This document shows positions 8,643 to 18,102 of a DNA stretch of 64,000 nt, one piece after another. The stretch comes from Bacteroidota bacterium. GTDB taxonomy: Bacteria > Bacteroidota > Bacteroidia > Chitinophagales > BACL12. Under the pieces are notes generated by a model that was not told the origin of the DNA, ran no database searches, and saw nothing but the letters and a program-made list of their open reading frames with translations. Where the stretch lies: contig JADKEK010000003.1 in the NCBI GenBank assembly GCA_016718035.1, forward strand, positions 355,501 through 419,500, in the 5' to 3' direction. The stretch's first letter is position 1. Each line of letters starts with the position of its first letter. Position numbers and translations under genes: made by a program.

Positions 8643-8837
8643 TTAATGGGCAACGTTTTTGTTACCGCTCATCATTGCTTTAACAGGGCACCAGCCTAAA
8701 ATTGCTGTTAAGAATACACCCATTGCAGGAATAATCAGAAAGAAATTCTGAAATACACCGGCAAGGATACCAATGCCAATTAATAAAGCATATCTGATAA
8801 TAATTTCATTAAAACTTAGATTCGGATTGAAGTTCAT
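8643..8837 (-). CDS. YgaP-like transmembrane domain protein (DUF2892)
   Basis: Protein of 64 aa with two transmembrane helices. The N-terminal NPNLSFNEIIIRYALLIGIG and the late GWCPVKAMM are typical of the DUF2892/YgaP-like inner-membrane domain, found alone or fused to rhodanese domains. Here it stands alone with no rhodanese gene nearby. The function of the stand-alone form is not established. It is flanked by a hairpin downstream and has its own intergenic region upstream, so it is probably monocistronic. Confidence 0.82.
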   Translation of the reverse strand: MNFNPNLSFNEIIIRYALLIGIGILAGVFQNFFLIIPAMGVFLTAILGWCPVKAMMSGNKNVAH

Positions 8838-8947
8838 AACATGTGATTTTGTTATGTAAAGATGATAGCTGTACCACAGTGAAAAGTATGACCTTCGTCA
8901 GAGCGACCGGTGATTTTGGTCATCCGCAAAAAAGAGATTTTGCTCGG

Positions 8948-9940
8948 TTAGTCTCGGATAATTTGTTTTAGCAGTTCCTGAACTGCTACGGGCGGTAATG
9001 TTTTAGCCAGTTCAACCTGTTTGGTATATTGTTCCAGTAACTGCTTATAATTTTCATTTTTCAAAAAATGGTTCAGCAGCGATTGGTGTAAATATTCGTG
9101 AAACCAGGCAGTGTTTTGGCGGCCTCTGTTGATGTCAAAAAAACCGTTTTGGCGGGTATGTTGTTGATAGGCAAGAATAGCGTTCCATAATTCAGCAACC
9201 CCGTTCCCGTTTAGTGCCGAACCAAGTGATACAGTTGTAGCCCACTTTGATTCCTTTTCCTGAAACAGGTGTAATGCTCTGGAAACCTCACCCATAGCCA
9301 TTTGTGAGCGTTGCACATTATCGCCATCGGCCTTATTCATGACAATAATATCGGCCATTTCCATGATGCCTCTTTTTATACCTTGTAACTCATCTCCGGC
9401 GCCGGCAATTAATAATAAAATAAAAACATCGGTTATGCCATGTACGGCAGTTTCGCTTTGTCCAACCCCAACAGTTTCAACCAAAACTGTATCATAATTT
9501 GCCGCTTCCAACAATAAAATAGTTTCTCTTGTAGCAGCTGCAACACCACCTAAATGTTCACCCGAAGCTGTTGGCCGAATAAACACTTCCGGATGTTTGG
9601 CGAGTTCCTGCATCCGTGTTTTATCGCCCAGAATACTGCCTTTCGTTTTTTTGCTGCTTGGGTCAACTGCAAGCACAGCAAGTTTATGGCCTTGTGCGGC
9701 AATATGTAATCCAAGCGCTTCTATCATGGTGCTTTTTCCGACACCCGGCGCTCCGGTAATACCAACGCGAATAGCATTTCCTGAAAATGGTAAACACAAT
9801 TGCAAAATCTCCAAACCTAAATCACGCTGCGCCTGAGCAGTACTTTCCAGCAAGGTAATTGCCCTGGCAATAAGCACCCTGTCGCCGGAGCGTATTCCGT
9901 CAAAAAAATATTGTGGCGATTGTGTATTCAGATTTACCAT
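8948..9940 (-). CDS. meaB: Methylmalonyl-CoA mutase-associated GTPase MeaB
   Basis: Protein of 330 aa. The G3E-type P-loop GTPase motifs of the MeaB/ArgK family are intact: VGITGAPGVGKSTMIEAL (Walker A, about residue 60), LAVDPSSKKTKGSILGDKTR (metal and switch region), DTVLVETVGVGQSE (Walker B, switch II) and IIVMNKADGDN (NKxD). MeaB protects and reloads the cobalamin of methylmalonyl-CoA mutase in the cytoplasm. The mutase subunits are not in this window, which leaves the partner unverified. It is preceded on the same strand by a strong terminator and so has its own transcription unit. Confidence 0.93.
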   Translation of the reverse strand: MVNLNTQSPQYFFDGIRSGDRVLIARAITLLESTAQAQRDLGLEILQLCLPFSGNAIRVGITGAPGVGKSTMIEALGLHIAAQGHKLAVLAVDPSSKKTKGSILGDKTRMQELAKHPEVFIRPTASGEHLGGVAAATRETILLLEAANYDTVLVETVGVGQSETAVHGITDVFILLLIAGAGDELQGIKRGIMEMADIIVMNKADGDNVQRSQMAMGEVSRALHLFQEKESKWATTVSLGSALNGNGVAELWNAILAYQQHTRQNGFFDINRGRQNTAWFHEYLHQSLLNHFLKNENYKQLLEQYTKQVELAKTLPPVAVQELLKQIIRD

Positions 9941-9950
9941 GATAATTCTA

Positions 9951-9989
9951 CATAAAAATAAAAATCCCCCCGTTGTTAAGCGGAGGGAT
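9951..9989 (-). terminator. Rho-independent terminator of the beta-barrel protein gene
   Basis: On the minus strand, ATCCCTCCG pairs with CGGGGGGAT (one T-G wobble) around an 8-nt loop, followed by a T-rich run. It sits 24 bp after the stop of the gene at 10013 and just before the MeaB start. Confidence 0.8.
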
Positions 9990-10012
9990 ACTGTTTATAT
10001 CTTGCATGTAAT

Positions 10013-10735
10013 TTAGAACGGATTAAACGAAATACCTACTGTAATAGGAGTTCCGGTTGGTCCTTCACCCTCAATAAATAAAGGTGCTAAGCCATAATAA
10101 GCTTCAATATTCACTTTCGAATAACCTAAACGCAATGTTGGTCCAAATTGCAGGTTGCTCATATTTTTAATGCGGTACTGTTTGTATTTAATTTCATCTT
10201 CTGAACCGCTGAGGTAATCGTCGCCAACAAATTTGGTGTGATTACTTAAAACATATCCACCTTTAAATCCTACTGCCAGTTTAAATCTGTTGCCGTTTTT
10301 TTCATCTGTGCGAAAACGGAATTCCAAAGGCACTTCCACATAATTCACAACCAGCTTATTTTTTGAAAACTGCACTTCTTCAGCAAAAGGGGTTGAGAAA
10401 GTATTTCCTGAGGTATCGTATCCAAAATAGGAATTGTTATAATAGTTTGACCAGCTAAATCCGGCACCTATTGCAAAGCTCACATTGTCTTTCATGGTAG
10501 ATGAACCGAGCGGAATATCATAATAAAAATGAAAGCCCATACCGCTTGATAAACCTTTAACATTTAAGGAATCGGGAGCGCCTAACCAGCCATCCCAATG
10601 CACGTTCATTATTATCCTGTCACGGGAAGGATCGTCATCGTCAAAATTTACCGTGTTTACTGCACTAGAATCTGATTGTGCAAAAACCGAACTCGCCATT
10701 GCTATAACACCTATTAGGGTTAATAATTTTCTCAT
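10013..10735 (-). CDS. Outer membrane beta-barrel protein (porin-family-like)
   Basis: Protein of 240 aa from the ATG at 10735, giving a clean signal peptide MRKLLTLIGVIAMASSVFAQ. A frame nine codons longer would put charged residues before the signal. Alternating hydrophobic/polar strands, aromatic girdles, a glycine-rich C-terminal half (FKLAVGFKGGYVLSNH, LQFGPTLRLGYSKVNIEAYY) and a final residue Phe (ISFNPF) are the pattern of small Bacteroidota outer-membrane barrels. No enzyme motif is visible. A role in the envelope is inferred from the fold only. It is divergent from the T9SS protein gene at 10800. Confidence 0.72.
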   Translation of the reverse strand: MRKLLTLIGVIAMASSVFAQSDSSAVNTVNFDDDDPSRDRIIMNVHWDGWLGAPDSLNVKGLSSGMGFHFYYDIPLGSSTMKDNVSFAIGAGFSWSNYYNNSYFGYDTSGNTFSTPFAEEVQFSKNKLVVNYVEVPLEFRFRTDEKNGNRFKLAVGFKGGYVLSNHTKFVGDDYLSGSEDEIKYKQYRIKNMSNLQFGPTLRLGYSKVNIEAYYGLAPLFIEGEGPTGTPITVGISFNPF

Positions 10736-10799
10736 GTTTGATTTGTTATCGATGAAAGTCATAAATTAGGGGTAAAATTACGTAATAATTGCCATTACT

Positions 10800-12491
10800 A
10801 TGAAAACTAATTCCTTTACTGCATTACTTAACGTTTGTTTTGTGGCATTCATTTTATCACCAAACCAAATATTTGGGCAATATATTCCGGGTATCGATGC
10901 ATTTGAAGCCGAAGATACTGTCTGCATTTGGGATCCATCGGTCGAGTTTACCACAACTAAAAGTTTTACCGCTTACCAAACCATCGACGACACTTTTAAT
11001 GGCCCTATAGATTCCAATTTTTGTGTGTCATTACGATATGAAGAAGATTTTTCCGGTATGTCGTTTCATTCTCACGACTTCGACCTATCAAGAAGTATTT
11101 ATCTAAGAGCTGATTTTGATACAAATGCATTAATTCCATTACAACCCGATGCTGTTTATCAACTTGCTGAAAATTTTTTATCTTCTATTCCTGAATTATT
11201 CAGGGATCCAGGTTGTCCGGACTTAATGTGTTCGGGTCTTATTCTTGGTATTACCATTCCGGATTCAACATTAACTGCTGATACCACTAGATGGTTATTT
11301 TTTTCCAGTGATTTATATAGCCCGGAAATGTGTTATACCACAGAAAAATTTGAAGGACAAAAGATTAATGCATTTATTTATAAATTAACATTTGATGAAG
11401 GATTTTTTGACGTTTTACGTAATTTTTATCCGCTGTTCCAAATGCAGATGTTTGATGTAACTACGATAACTGATATGAATAATATTGATGGGAATTTTAT
11501 TGGCGGCTTGTTCATTTCCCATGCTTATGAATTTATGAATACACAAATTGGTGTTTTAAAATATGATGAACCCACTTACCCGTCTACTTCCAATTTCGAT
11601 TATATAGATGTATCCCCGGAACCGAATCCTGATGAACCTGTTACCATCCAACTTATTATTGACGAATTCAACACTTTACTTGCACAACCTTATGTCCAAT
11701 TGAGAGGTGCTCAAGCCGCAGTTGATACATCTCGACATGAAGTTCAGCTCGTAAATGATGGGGGGATATTTTGTGTATCAATTGCTGAAATAATTTTTGA
11801 TGGCAATACACATTATATTTTCAAAAAGGGCAAAATGGATTTATACTCGCCCATGTCATGTTTAATGTTTCGAAATGGTGCATCTATTCAGGTTGCTGAC
11901 AACGGACATTTAGCTTATGGGAAAAATGGAATAGGTGTGCTGGGATTAGGTAGTGGTGGCACCATTAAAATTGGAAAAAATGCATCCTTGACAATTAATA
12001 ATCGCATAAGTATAATTAAGAATCCAAATTCTGTTTACTCAGGTGATATTTATATGAATTTAAATAAAGGAAGCAATTTGATTTTCGGACAAGGTGCTTC
12101 AATATCTAACGATGAAAAAAGTTTAAATGGCGGGCATTTATGTATTTATATGAATGGAGGTGAATTAGATATGAGTGGGTTAGATGATTTCAGCCAAGAA
12201 TTAATTCGTTTAATTTATCCTGAAGAGGAAAAAACAATGAGTGCCAATATGCACATTTATCCGAATCCTGTTCAAAATTCATTTACTATTGAAATTGTTG
12301 CGGCTGAATCCTCAATTGGCGACATACAAATTTCAGGTTTAAACGGAGCTGTAGTCTTTACTAAAAAATATGAGCTGGATGCTGGTATAAATGCAATTAA
12401 AATACAGATTCCTGATTTACAGCCGGGTGCATATTCCATTCAATGTAAAACAAATACAGAAAGTGGCAGCAATTCGTTTGTCAAATTATAA
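10800..12491 (+). CDS. T9SS-exported protein of unknown function
   Basis: Protein of 563 aa with a signal peptide ending IFGQ and a C-terminal T9SS type A sorting domain beginning at about residue 482 (MHIYPNPVQNSFTIEI ... LQPGAYSIQCK). The middle has no recognisable catalytic motif. Residues ~330-460 contain short alternating hydrophobic/Asn-Gly-rich segments (GTIKIGKNASLTINNRISII) that look like a parallel beta-helix. The protein is expected on the cell surface or in the medium. Its stop overlaps the convergent nitroreductase gene by 6 bp. Family not recognised. Confidence 0.7.
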   Translation: MKTNSFTALLNVCFVAFILSPNQIFGQYIPGIDAFEAEDTVCIWDPSVEFTTTKSFTAYQTIDDTFNGPIDSNFCVSLRYEEDFSGMSFHSHDFDLSRSIYLRADFDTNALIPLQPDAVYQLAENFLSSIPELFRDPGCPDLMCSGLILGITIPDSTLTADTTRWLFFSSDLYSPEMCYTTEKFEGQKINAFIYKLTFDEGFFDVLRNFYPLFQMQMFDVTTITDMNNIDGNFIGGLFISHAYEFMNTQIGVLKYDEPTYPSTSNFDYIDVSPEPNPDEPVTIQLIIDEFNTLLAQPYVQLRGAQAAVDTSRHEVQLVNDGGIFCVSIAEIIFDGNTHYIFKKGKMDLYSPMSCLMFRNGASIQVADNGHLAYGKNGIGVLGLGSGGTIKIGKNASLTINNRISIIKNPNSVYSGDIYMNLNKGSNLIFGQGASISNDEKSLNGGHLCIYMNGGELDMSGLDDFSQELIRLIYPEEEKTMSANMHIYPNPVQNSFTIEIVAAESSIGDIQISGLNGAVVFTKKYELDAGINAIKIQIPDLQPGAYSIQCKTNTESGSNSFVKL

Positions 12492-13076
12492 TTCGGTAAA
12501 CCAGGTCGATTTTTCCTCAATATGTTTTCGGGTTGAATCGGTAATTTCTCCGGTGTAATTGCCAACATACACCATACCTAAACATAAATCGTTTTCACTA
12601 AGTCCTAAAAACGTTTTCATTTCGGGTTTATGGGTCATACCCCCAGTGCTCCAGTAACTGCCAACACCAAAAGCTGTAGCGGTAAGCATTATATTTTGTA
12701 CAGCACAAGCAACTGCGCTGATTTCTTCCACGACAGGCAATTTTTGTGTAACCTGACGAATCATGGCAACAACAATGATATGTGAAGCCTGCAACGGACC
12801 TGAAAGGAATTTTTGATATTTCAATTCGTTAAATTCCTCAGGTGGTGTATTTTTTTTGTAGGTAGTTGCCTGGAAATCTGCCAACTTTTTTAATCCGTCA
12901 CCGGCAAAAACATAAAAATGCCAGGGCTCGGTTAATGCATGTGTTGGCGCCCAACGGGCATTTTCAAGCATTTGGCGAATGATATCATCACTTACTGGAA
13001 CACCTGTGTATTGCCCCGGTTTTACTGATCTTCTGTGGCGTATGAGTTGATTTAAGGTAGTTGTTGCTGAATTCAT
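12486..13076 (-). CDS. Nitroreductase family protein
   Basis: Protein of 196 aa, typical of FMN-dependent nitroreductases. The N-terminal RHRRSVKPGQY (FMN phosphate binding), ENARWAPTHALTEPWHFYVF and the C-terminal GVGSYWSTGGMT/FLGLSENDLCLGMVYVG segments are standard. These flavoenzymes reduce nitro compounds, quinones or related acceptors with NAD(P)H, and the physiological substrate cannot be told. Cytoplasmic. Divergent from the DUF3179 gene with only 27 bp between starts, so the promoters must overlap. Confidence 0.9.
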   Translation of the reverse strand: MNSATTTLNQLIRHRRSVKPGQYTGVPVSDDIIRQMLENARWAPTHALTEPWHFYVFAGDGLKKLADFQATTYKKNTPPEEFNELKYQKFLSGPLQASHIIVVAMIRQVTQKLPVVEEISAVACAVQNIMLTATAFGVGSYWSTGGMTHKPEMKTFLGLSENDLCLGMVYVGNYTGEITDSTRKHIEEKSTWFTEL

Positions 13077-13103
13077 AAAAAGTCGAATTAAATTTGCACT
13101 GTA

Positions 13104-14207
13104 ATGATAACGCGAAAGTATTATAAAATAACGAGAGTAGAAGCTATTTGTTTATTTCTACTTGTTAATGTATTATTTTTTTCAGCTTGCAAAGAGACCG
13201 CACAAAATGGAAAATCGAAACAAGATGAAGATGCAATTGCAGAAAAAAAAGTGTACGACCGCTGGTTAATTGATTTAGAAAGTGTGCAATCAGGTTGCGA
13301 CAGAGTGGATTGTATTCGGTCGATTGATGCGCCTAAATTTATTTCTGTTGCTGCAACAGATTATATTAGTGATGAAGATTTAGTTATCGGAATTAAAATT
13401 GGTGATGAAGTACGTTGTTATCCGCACAATATTTTAAACTGGCATGAAATAGTTAACGATGCAATTGGTGGCAATCAGTTCGCCATAAATTATTGTCCGC
13501 TCACCGGTTCGGGCATGGCTTGGAATAGAAATATCAATGGTAAAATAACCGATTTTGGTGTTTCGGGAATGTTATACAATAGCAATGTAATTCCCTACGA
13601 TCGCAATACACGTTCTGCGTGGAGTCAAATGAAACAACTATGTGTGAATGGTGAGTTGATGAACAGTTATGCCGAAACATTTCAAACTTTAGAAACTACC
13701 TGGGCAACATGGAAAAAATTATATCCCGATAGTAAAGTAGTATCTACAGAAACCGGTATGCCACGCGATTACATGGTATATCCTTATGGCGAATATCGCG
13801 AATCGAAAGATATTACTTTTGATGTTGAATATGAAAACGACACCTTACATCCTAAAGAAAGGTTATTTGGTGTAATTCAGAAAAACAAGGCAAAATGTTA
13901 TCGTTTTACCAATTTCAAAGGAGGTGTTCGCATTGTTAACGATACGGTTTTTGAAAAACCAATAATTGTTGTTGGCAGCGAACGCGATAATTTTATAACG
14001 GCATTCGAAAATCCTAATCAATTAAAATATTTACCGGTATCAAATAAATTACCTGCTATTATTAAAGACAGCAATGATAATTTATACGATGTATTTGGAT
14101 ATTGTGTTGAAGGTCCCGAAAAAGGTAAACGTTTAACTCCAATGAATGGATTTATGGCATTTTGGTTTGGCTGGTATGCCTTTTATCCGGATGTTACCTT
14201 TATGTAA
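13104..14207 (+). CDS. DUF3179 domain lipoprotein
   Basis: Protein of 367 aa. The N-terminal membrane segment ends in a lipobox (FFSAC), predicting a lipid-anchored envelope protein. The body matches DUF3179: DEDLVIGIKIGDEVRCYPHN, the HEIVNDAIGG segment, NYCPLTGSGMAW with its conserved Cys, and a second block GSERDNFITAF with late FGYCVEGPEKG. The family has no established biochemical role. The conserved cysteine and histidines suggest metal or redox chemistry, but this is inference. Confidence 0.85.
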   Translation: MITRKYYKITRVEAICLFLLVNVLFFSACKETAQNGKSKQDEDAIAEKKVYDRWLIDLESVQSGCDRVDCIRSIDAPKFISVAATDYISDEDLVIGIKIGDEVRCYPHNILNWHEIVNDAIGGNQFAINYCPLTGSGMAWNRNINGKITDFGVSGMLYNSNVIPYDRNTRSAWSQMKQLCVNGELMNSYAETFQTLETTWATWKKLYPDSKVVSTETGMPRDYMVYPYGEYRESKDITFDVEYENDTLHPKERLFGVIQKNKAKCYRFTNFKGGVRIVNDTVFEKPIIVVGSERDNFITAFENPNQLKYLPVSNKLPAIIKDSNDNLYDVFGYCVEGPEKGKRLTPMNGFMAFWFGWYAFYPDVTFM

Positions 14208-14223
14208 AAAACTATTGTATTAT

Positions 14224-14757
14224 TTATTCAATAGTTCTACCACCTGCTTCACGACTTTCAACAGAAGTATTATCTATTTTTTTCATGTTTACCGATAAGT
14301 AAGCATAAATACTTTCAGGTGTCGATTTATATTCTTTACCCGCGTAATCTACAATACCTACTCTGCCGTCCCAACGTTTCGCCATCATGGTATATCTTCC
14401 GTTATAATCTTTATTTACACCAAAACGTAAATAACTGCCGTCAGCATCAAAACTCACTTGGAAAATATCGCGGTTCTCTGCTTTTACAATTACACCCGGT
14501 GTTCCTGATTTAATTACGATTTGTTCCACCTGTCTGCCATCAATCATTTTAATTTCTCCGGAGGTAATTTCTAAATCGCTGCTATTTACGTCGCGGTACA
14601 AGGTAATATCACCATCTAAATAAAACTGGACTTTTTTCAGTTCTGTTTCACCAAAATTAGTTTTGGACTGGGTTGATGATGTGTAAGGCGTTAAATAAGC
14701 CGAACATGAGCCTAATGTAAGTATAGCTGCTAATCCTAGAATAGAGTAAAATTTCAT
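14224..14757 (-). CDS. Putative lipoprotein of unknown function
   Basis: Protein of 177 aa. The signal sequence has a lipobox (LTLGSC), so a lipid anchor is expected. The mature part is beta-rich (VQFYLDGDITLYRDV, IVIKSGTPGVIVKA, YLRFGVNKDYNGRYTM) with no enzyme motif. It is tail to tail with the DUF3179 lipoprotein, 16 bp apart. Not assigned to a family. Confidence 0.7.
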   Translation of the reverse strand: MKFYSILGLAAILTLGSCSAYLTPYTSSTQSKTNFGETELKKVQFYLDGDITLYRDVNSSDLEITSGEIKMIDGRQVEQIVIKSGTPGVIVKAENRDIFQVSFDADGSYLRFGVNKDYNGRYTMMAKRWDGRVGIVDYAGKEYKSTPESIYAYLSVNMKKIDNTSVESREAGGRTIE

Positions 14758-14841
14758 ACTGAGGTGTTTTTTGTGCTAGAAATCAATAATAATGCCATAG
14801 GTGTAATGGCAGTGCAATTTTAGTTACTTAATTGCATTATT

Positions 14842-16425
14842 TCAACCCATAACCTTCAAAATGGCTTCCGCGGCCTCTCTTCCGGTTTGTGCGGCCCCGT
14901 TCATAAATCCCTGAAACTCGAAGCTGCAATGTTCGCCGGCAAAATAAATATTGCCCGAAGGTTCGCGCTGGGCACCTTCTATGGTGGTATATTGACCCGG
15001 AGCAAAACAGGCATAACTTGCTTTGGCAAAAGGACTGCTTGCCCAATAAAATCTGGCCATTTTACCGGTTTGTAAACCTGTAATTCCCGGAAAACAATTT
15101 TCCAGTATCGGATATAATTGTGTTGCAATTTCAGCATCACTCAATTGGTTAAGCACTTCTCCTGCCTTTCCTCCGGTAAAAATGGTAAAACCTGCTCCTT
15201 CGCCTTGTTGGAGCTGACTATTATCCCAGCCATTTTGCAGATTGGTATCGGTAAATGTAAAACCGGTATATCCTAAATCGCGCCAGTGTGCTTTTGAAAA
15301 TCCATGAAAAAACTTGGCATTTTTTCCATAACCCATCTCGTTGATTGCTTTTAATTTGGGTTTATTAAATCCGCAATCCATTTTTATTTCACGCAAAACA
15401 GTAAAAGGTAAAGCGAGAATTACAAAATCAGCTACAACTTCTTTCACCCCTCCTTCAATTGCAAAAGTTAAGGTAGTTTTTCCGTTGATATCGCTGCGCT
15501 GAATTGCTTCCAGTTTGTGGCCTTTATTCAATTGGCTTTCCAGTCGTTTTTCCAATGCATCGGTAATTAACTGATTACCGCCTTTAATTTTATATCGTTC
15601 ATCACTAAATCCTGAATAATTAAATGTGTCGTGCATGTCGGGATTCATCAGCATTAAAAAATTAATTGCAGATTGTTGTTCAATATCACAACCGTATTCT
15701 GTTGTATACGCCACATCCAACAGTTTATACAAATCGCCTGTAATACCTATGGATTGTAAATATTGCGCGATGGACATATTATCTAACCGCGCATCATTTT
15801 CAGTATGATTACTATACGATATTTCATCGCTAATACTATCAATATCGGCAGATAATTTTTCTGTATAAGGATAAAATAATTCGAGAATGTCTTTATCTGT
15901 AATTACTTTATTATTAATATAATAACATGCATGTATTAAATTACTTTCTGAAGGCACGAATGTATCTAATAATGGCAGATTAAAAGTTTGCGCCAATAAT
16001 AACATATCCGCATGTGTTGAATCAATAAATTCGCCACCCATTTCGGTAGTTAATCCTTTGCCCATTAAATCGGTCGCGGTAATTATTCTACCACCGGTTC
16101 TGTCTGAAGCTTCATAAACTTGTGCAATAAAACCTGCACGTTTTAATGTATAAGCTGCATTTAAACCTGCGATTCCTGCACCTACAATTGCTATGGTTGG
16201 TTTATTTGCCGTAGTACAGGCAGTAATAAATGAAGCCCCTGCAGCCAAAGTAAATAATGAGGCTTTTCCTGTTGTTGCAAGAAATTGGCGGCGAGTTATT
16301 TGTAATGACTGATGATATTCGTGAAGTGGAATTCCTTTTTGTTTACTACCAAGCGCTATTTGATAAGCTCGTTGAATTGATTGCAATAGCTTTGTCTTAA
16401 CGGCACGCTGTTTCTTCGTATCCAT
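14842..16425 (-). CDS. Tat-exported flavin monoamine oxidase-like FAD oxidoreductase
   Basis: Protein of 527 aa. An N-terminal extension of about 43 residues precedes a twin-arginine motif (TRRQFLATTG) and a hydrophobic stretch ending in AC, so export by the Tat pathway, perhaps with lipidation, is likely. The FAD domain begins IAIVGAGIAGLNAAY (GxGxxG, about residue 79) with the Glu-containing VYEASDRTGGRI. The C-terminal FAD motif is IYFAGEHCSFEFQGFMNGA (about residue 493). This is the amine oxidase/L-amino-acid oxidase architecture, which oxidises a primary or secondary amine with release of H2O2. Substrate unknown. TatC is encoded 4.3 kb away. Confidence 0.85.
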   Translation of the reverse strand: MDTKKQRAVKTKLLQSIQRAYQIALGSKQKGIPLHEYHQSLQITRRQFLATTGKASLFTLAAGASFITACTTANKPTIAIVGAGIAGLNAAYTLKRAGFIAQVYEASDRTGGRIITATDLMGKGLTTEMGGEFIDSTHADMLLLAQTFNLPLLDTFVPSESNLIHACYYINNKVITDKDILELFYPYTEKLSADIDSISDEISYSNHTENDARLDNMSIAQYLQSIGITGDLYKLLDVAYTTEYGCDIEQQSAINFLMLMNPDMHDTFNYSGFSDERYKIKGGNQLITDALEKRLESQLNKGHKLEAIQRSDINGKTTLTFAIEGGVKEVVADFVILALPFTVLREIKMDCGFNKPKLKAINEMGYGKNAKFFHGFSKAHWRDLGYTGFTFTDTNLQNGWDNSQLQQGEGAGFTIFTGGKAGEVLNQLSDAEIATQLYPILENCFPGITGLQTGKMARFYWASSPFAKASYACFAPGQYTTIEGAQREPSGNIYFAGEHCSFEFQGFMNGAAQTGREAAEAILKVMG

Positions 16426-16615
16426 ACAAAAAGTTTCATTCAGTAAATGTAAATAACCTTATTGGTAAAACAAAATTTTATCAATTTCCAGAGTTATTAT
16501 TCAACAATGATGTTTTATCGCGCAATCTCTCAATAGATGTATTGGGTATAAACATGTTGTAACTAACTGTAATGTATTAGTAATGAATTGCAATTAAATA
16601 AAAGCAATGCAACAA

Positions 16616-18070
16616 TTACCATGAACTGCCGCCACCTCCGCCTCCGGAGCTACCACCGCCCCATGAACTACCTCCTCCGCCTCCACTTCCACCTGAACCC
16701 GAAGAACTTGATTTGGTGAGTTTAGCAATAGTATAGGTTTCTTTTTTAATGTGATTACATGCTTTACAGGTATATGTTTTTTGTCCGGTTCCTGATGAAG
16801 TATAGGATGGGGAAACTAAGGTTTCATTTTTTGTCATTAAAAATGTTATGGATTGACAATTCGGACAAGGTTTATATCGACTGTTGTAATTTTCAAAACG
16901 ATAAATTTTAACCTGATGAGTTGCGTTTTCAATCCAAACATCATAATCAACTGAACGCAATTCTTCTTCTTTAATTTGAAAGGCTTTTAAAAATCCATCG
17001 TCATCTTTTTCGTCCATTTTTACCATGGCTTTGCCGCTATCTGCAATTGGTGGTGTGTTGCGCAATTTGTTCATTCTTCCTTTGTTAAACAAATTGTACA
17101 ATACAAAAGGCAACGGGAAAAATATAGTTGCAGCTAACCAACCATTGCTATGTGATTTTGAAAACAGGTTATATGTTTCCTGTGGTTCTAAAGTATTGCC
17201 TTCCTTTAATATGTATTTATTTAATCTGAAACGTTTTTCTAAAAGTATTATTAAAAAAATACCATATAAAATTGCTGCGAATTCAAATATCCTCAGCGAA
17301 CCTTCAATTTCCTGCCAAGCCAACAAACCTGCAGGTGCGCCGATATTCAATAATCCAAATTTCGTTTTGGTATAAGCATCTGAATAATTATTTTTCACAT
17401 AACCAGGTGCTTTTTTTAATGATGATTTTCTATTGGCAAAAATGGCATAAGCAATCAATGCATAAATACCGCCAATTACACCTAATCCCATTCCTGAAAC
17501 CGGGTCCTTCCACCAGGCATTATTTGAAGCATTGTTCAAACTATCAGCATACACTTCATCTCTATATTGCGGGTCGGTTAATATTTGATTTACCTGCATA
17601 ACGCCTGCTAAAACCGCTTCACTCATTCGTCCTTCTTTTGCTAAAGGCACCATATAAGTTTGTTGAATACGCACGCACATGATATCTGTTAAAATACCTT
17701 CTAATCCATAACCAACTTCAAATTCCATTCGGCGTTGGTCCATCACTAATAAAATAAGTAAGCCATTATTATTATCCTCCTGGCCAATTCCCCAATAACG
17801 AAATAACTTTGTTCTGAAATCACCAGGCACTTCATCGCCAATTGAATTCACTACAACAACTGCAACTTGAATGGTAGTAGAATCTTCTAATCCCGCTAAA
17901 ACAGCATTAATATTTTGTACGGTTGAAGCATCAATTACCCCATCCGGATTACTCACATATCCCCCACCGGTTTGTTTAGGGTCGGGAATAGTTTCAACGG
18001 TATAAACCGTTTGGCCGAATGCAGCAATGGATATAAATAAAAAGGTGAAAAGGGCAATCAGTTTTGTCAT
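16616..18070 (-). CDS. TPM domain (YgcG-like) membrane protein
   Basis: Protein of 484 aa from ATG 18070, which gives the signal peptide ending AAFGQ. A longer frame to 18106 overlaps the M28 gene and is less likely. Domains in order: TPM domain (about 25-165; PDGVIDASTVQNINAVLAGL, GNNGLLIL-type core reading NNNGLLILLVMDQRRMEFEV), membrane segments around 195-215 and 245-320, a cytoplasmic or periplasmic zinc-ribbon-like part (CPNCQS ... CKACNH, about 400-435), and a terminal Gly/Ser tail ending SSW. TPM proteins have been linked to photosystem repair in plants and to unknown envelope roles in bacteria. Operon partner of the M28 peptidase gene, 32 bp upstream. Confidence 0.85.
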   Translation of the reverse strand: MTKLIALFTFLFISIAAFGQTVYTVETIPDPKQTGGGYVSNPDGVIDASTVQNINAVLAGLEDSTTIQVAVVVVNSIGDEVPGDFRTKLFRYWGIGQEDNNNGLLILLVMDQRRMEFEVGYGLEGILTDIMCVRIQQTYMVPLAKEGRMSEAVLAGVMQVNQILTDPQYRDEVYADSLNNASNNAWWKDPVSGMGLGVIGGIYALIAYAIFANRKSSLKKAPGYVKNNYSDAYTKTKFGLLNIGAPAGLLAWQEIEGSLRIFEFAAILYGIFLIILLEKRFRLNKYILKEGNTLEPQETYNLFSKSHSNGWLAATIFFPLPFVLYNLFNKGRMNKLRNTPPIADSGKAMVKMDEKDDDGFLKAFQIKEEELRSVDYDVWIENATHQVKIYRFENYNSRYKPCPNCQSITFLMTKNETLVSPSYTSSGTGQKTYTCKACNHIKKETYTIAKLTKSSSSGSGGSGGGGGSSWGGGSSGGGGGGSSW

Positions 18071-18102
18071 CAGGATTGTTTTGCGACATGAAAGTAACAA
18101 TT

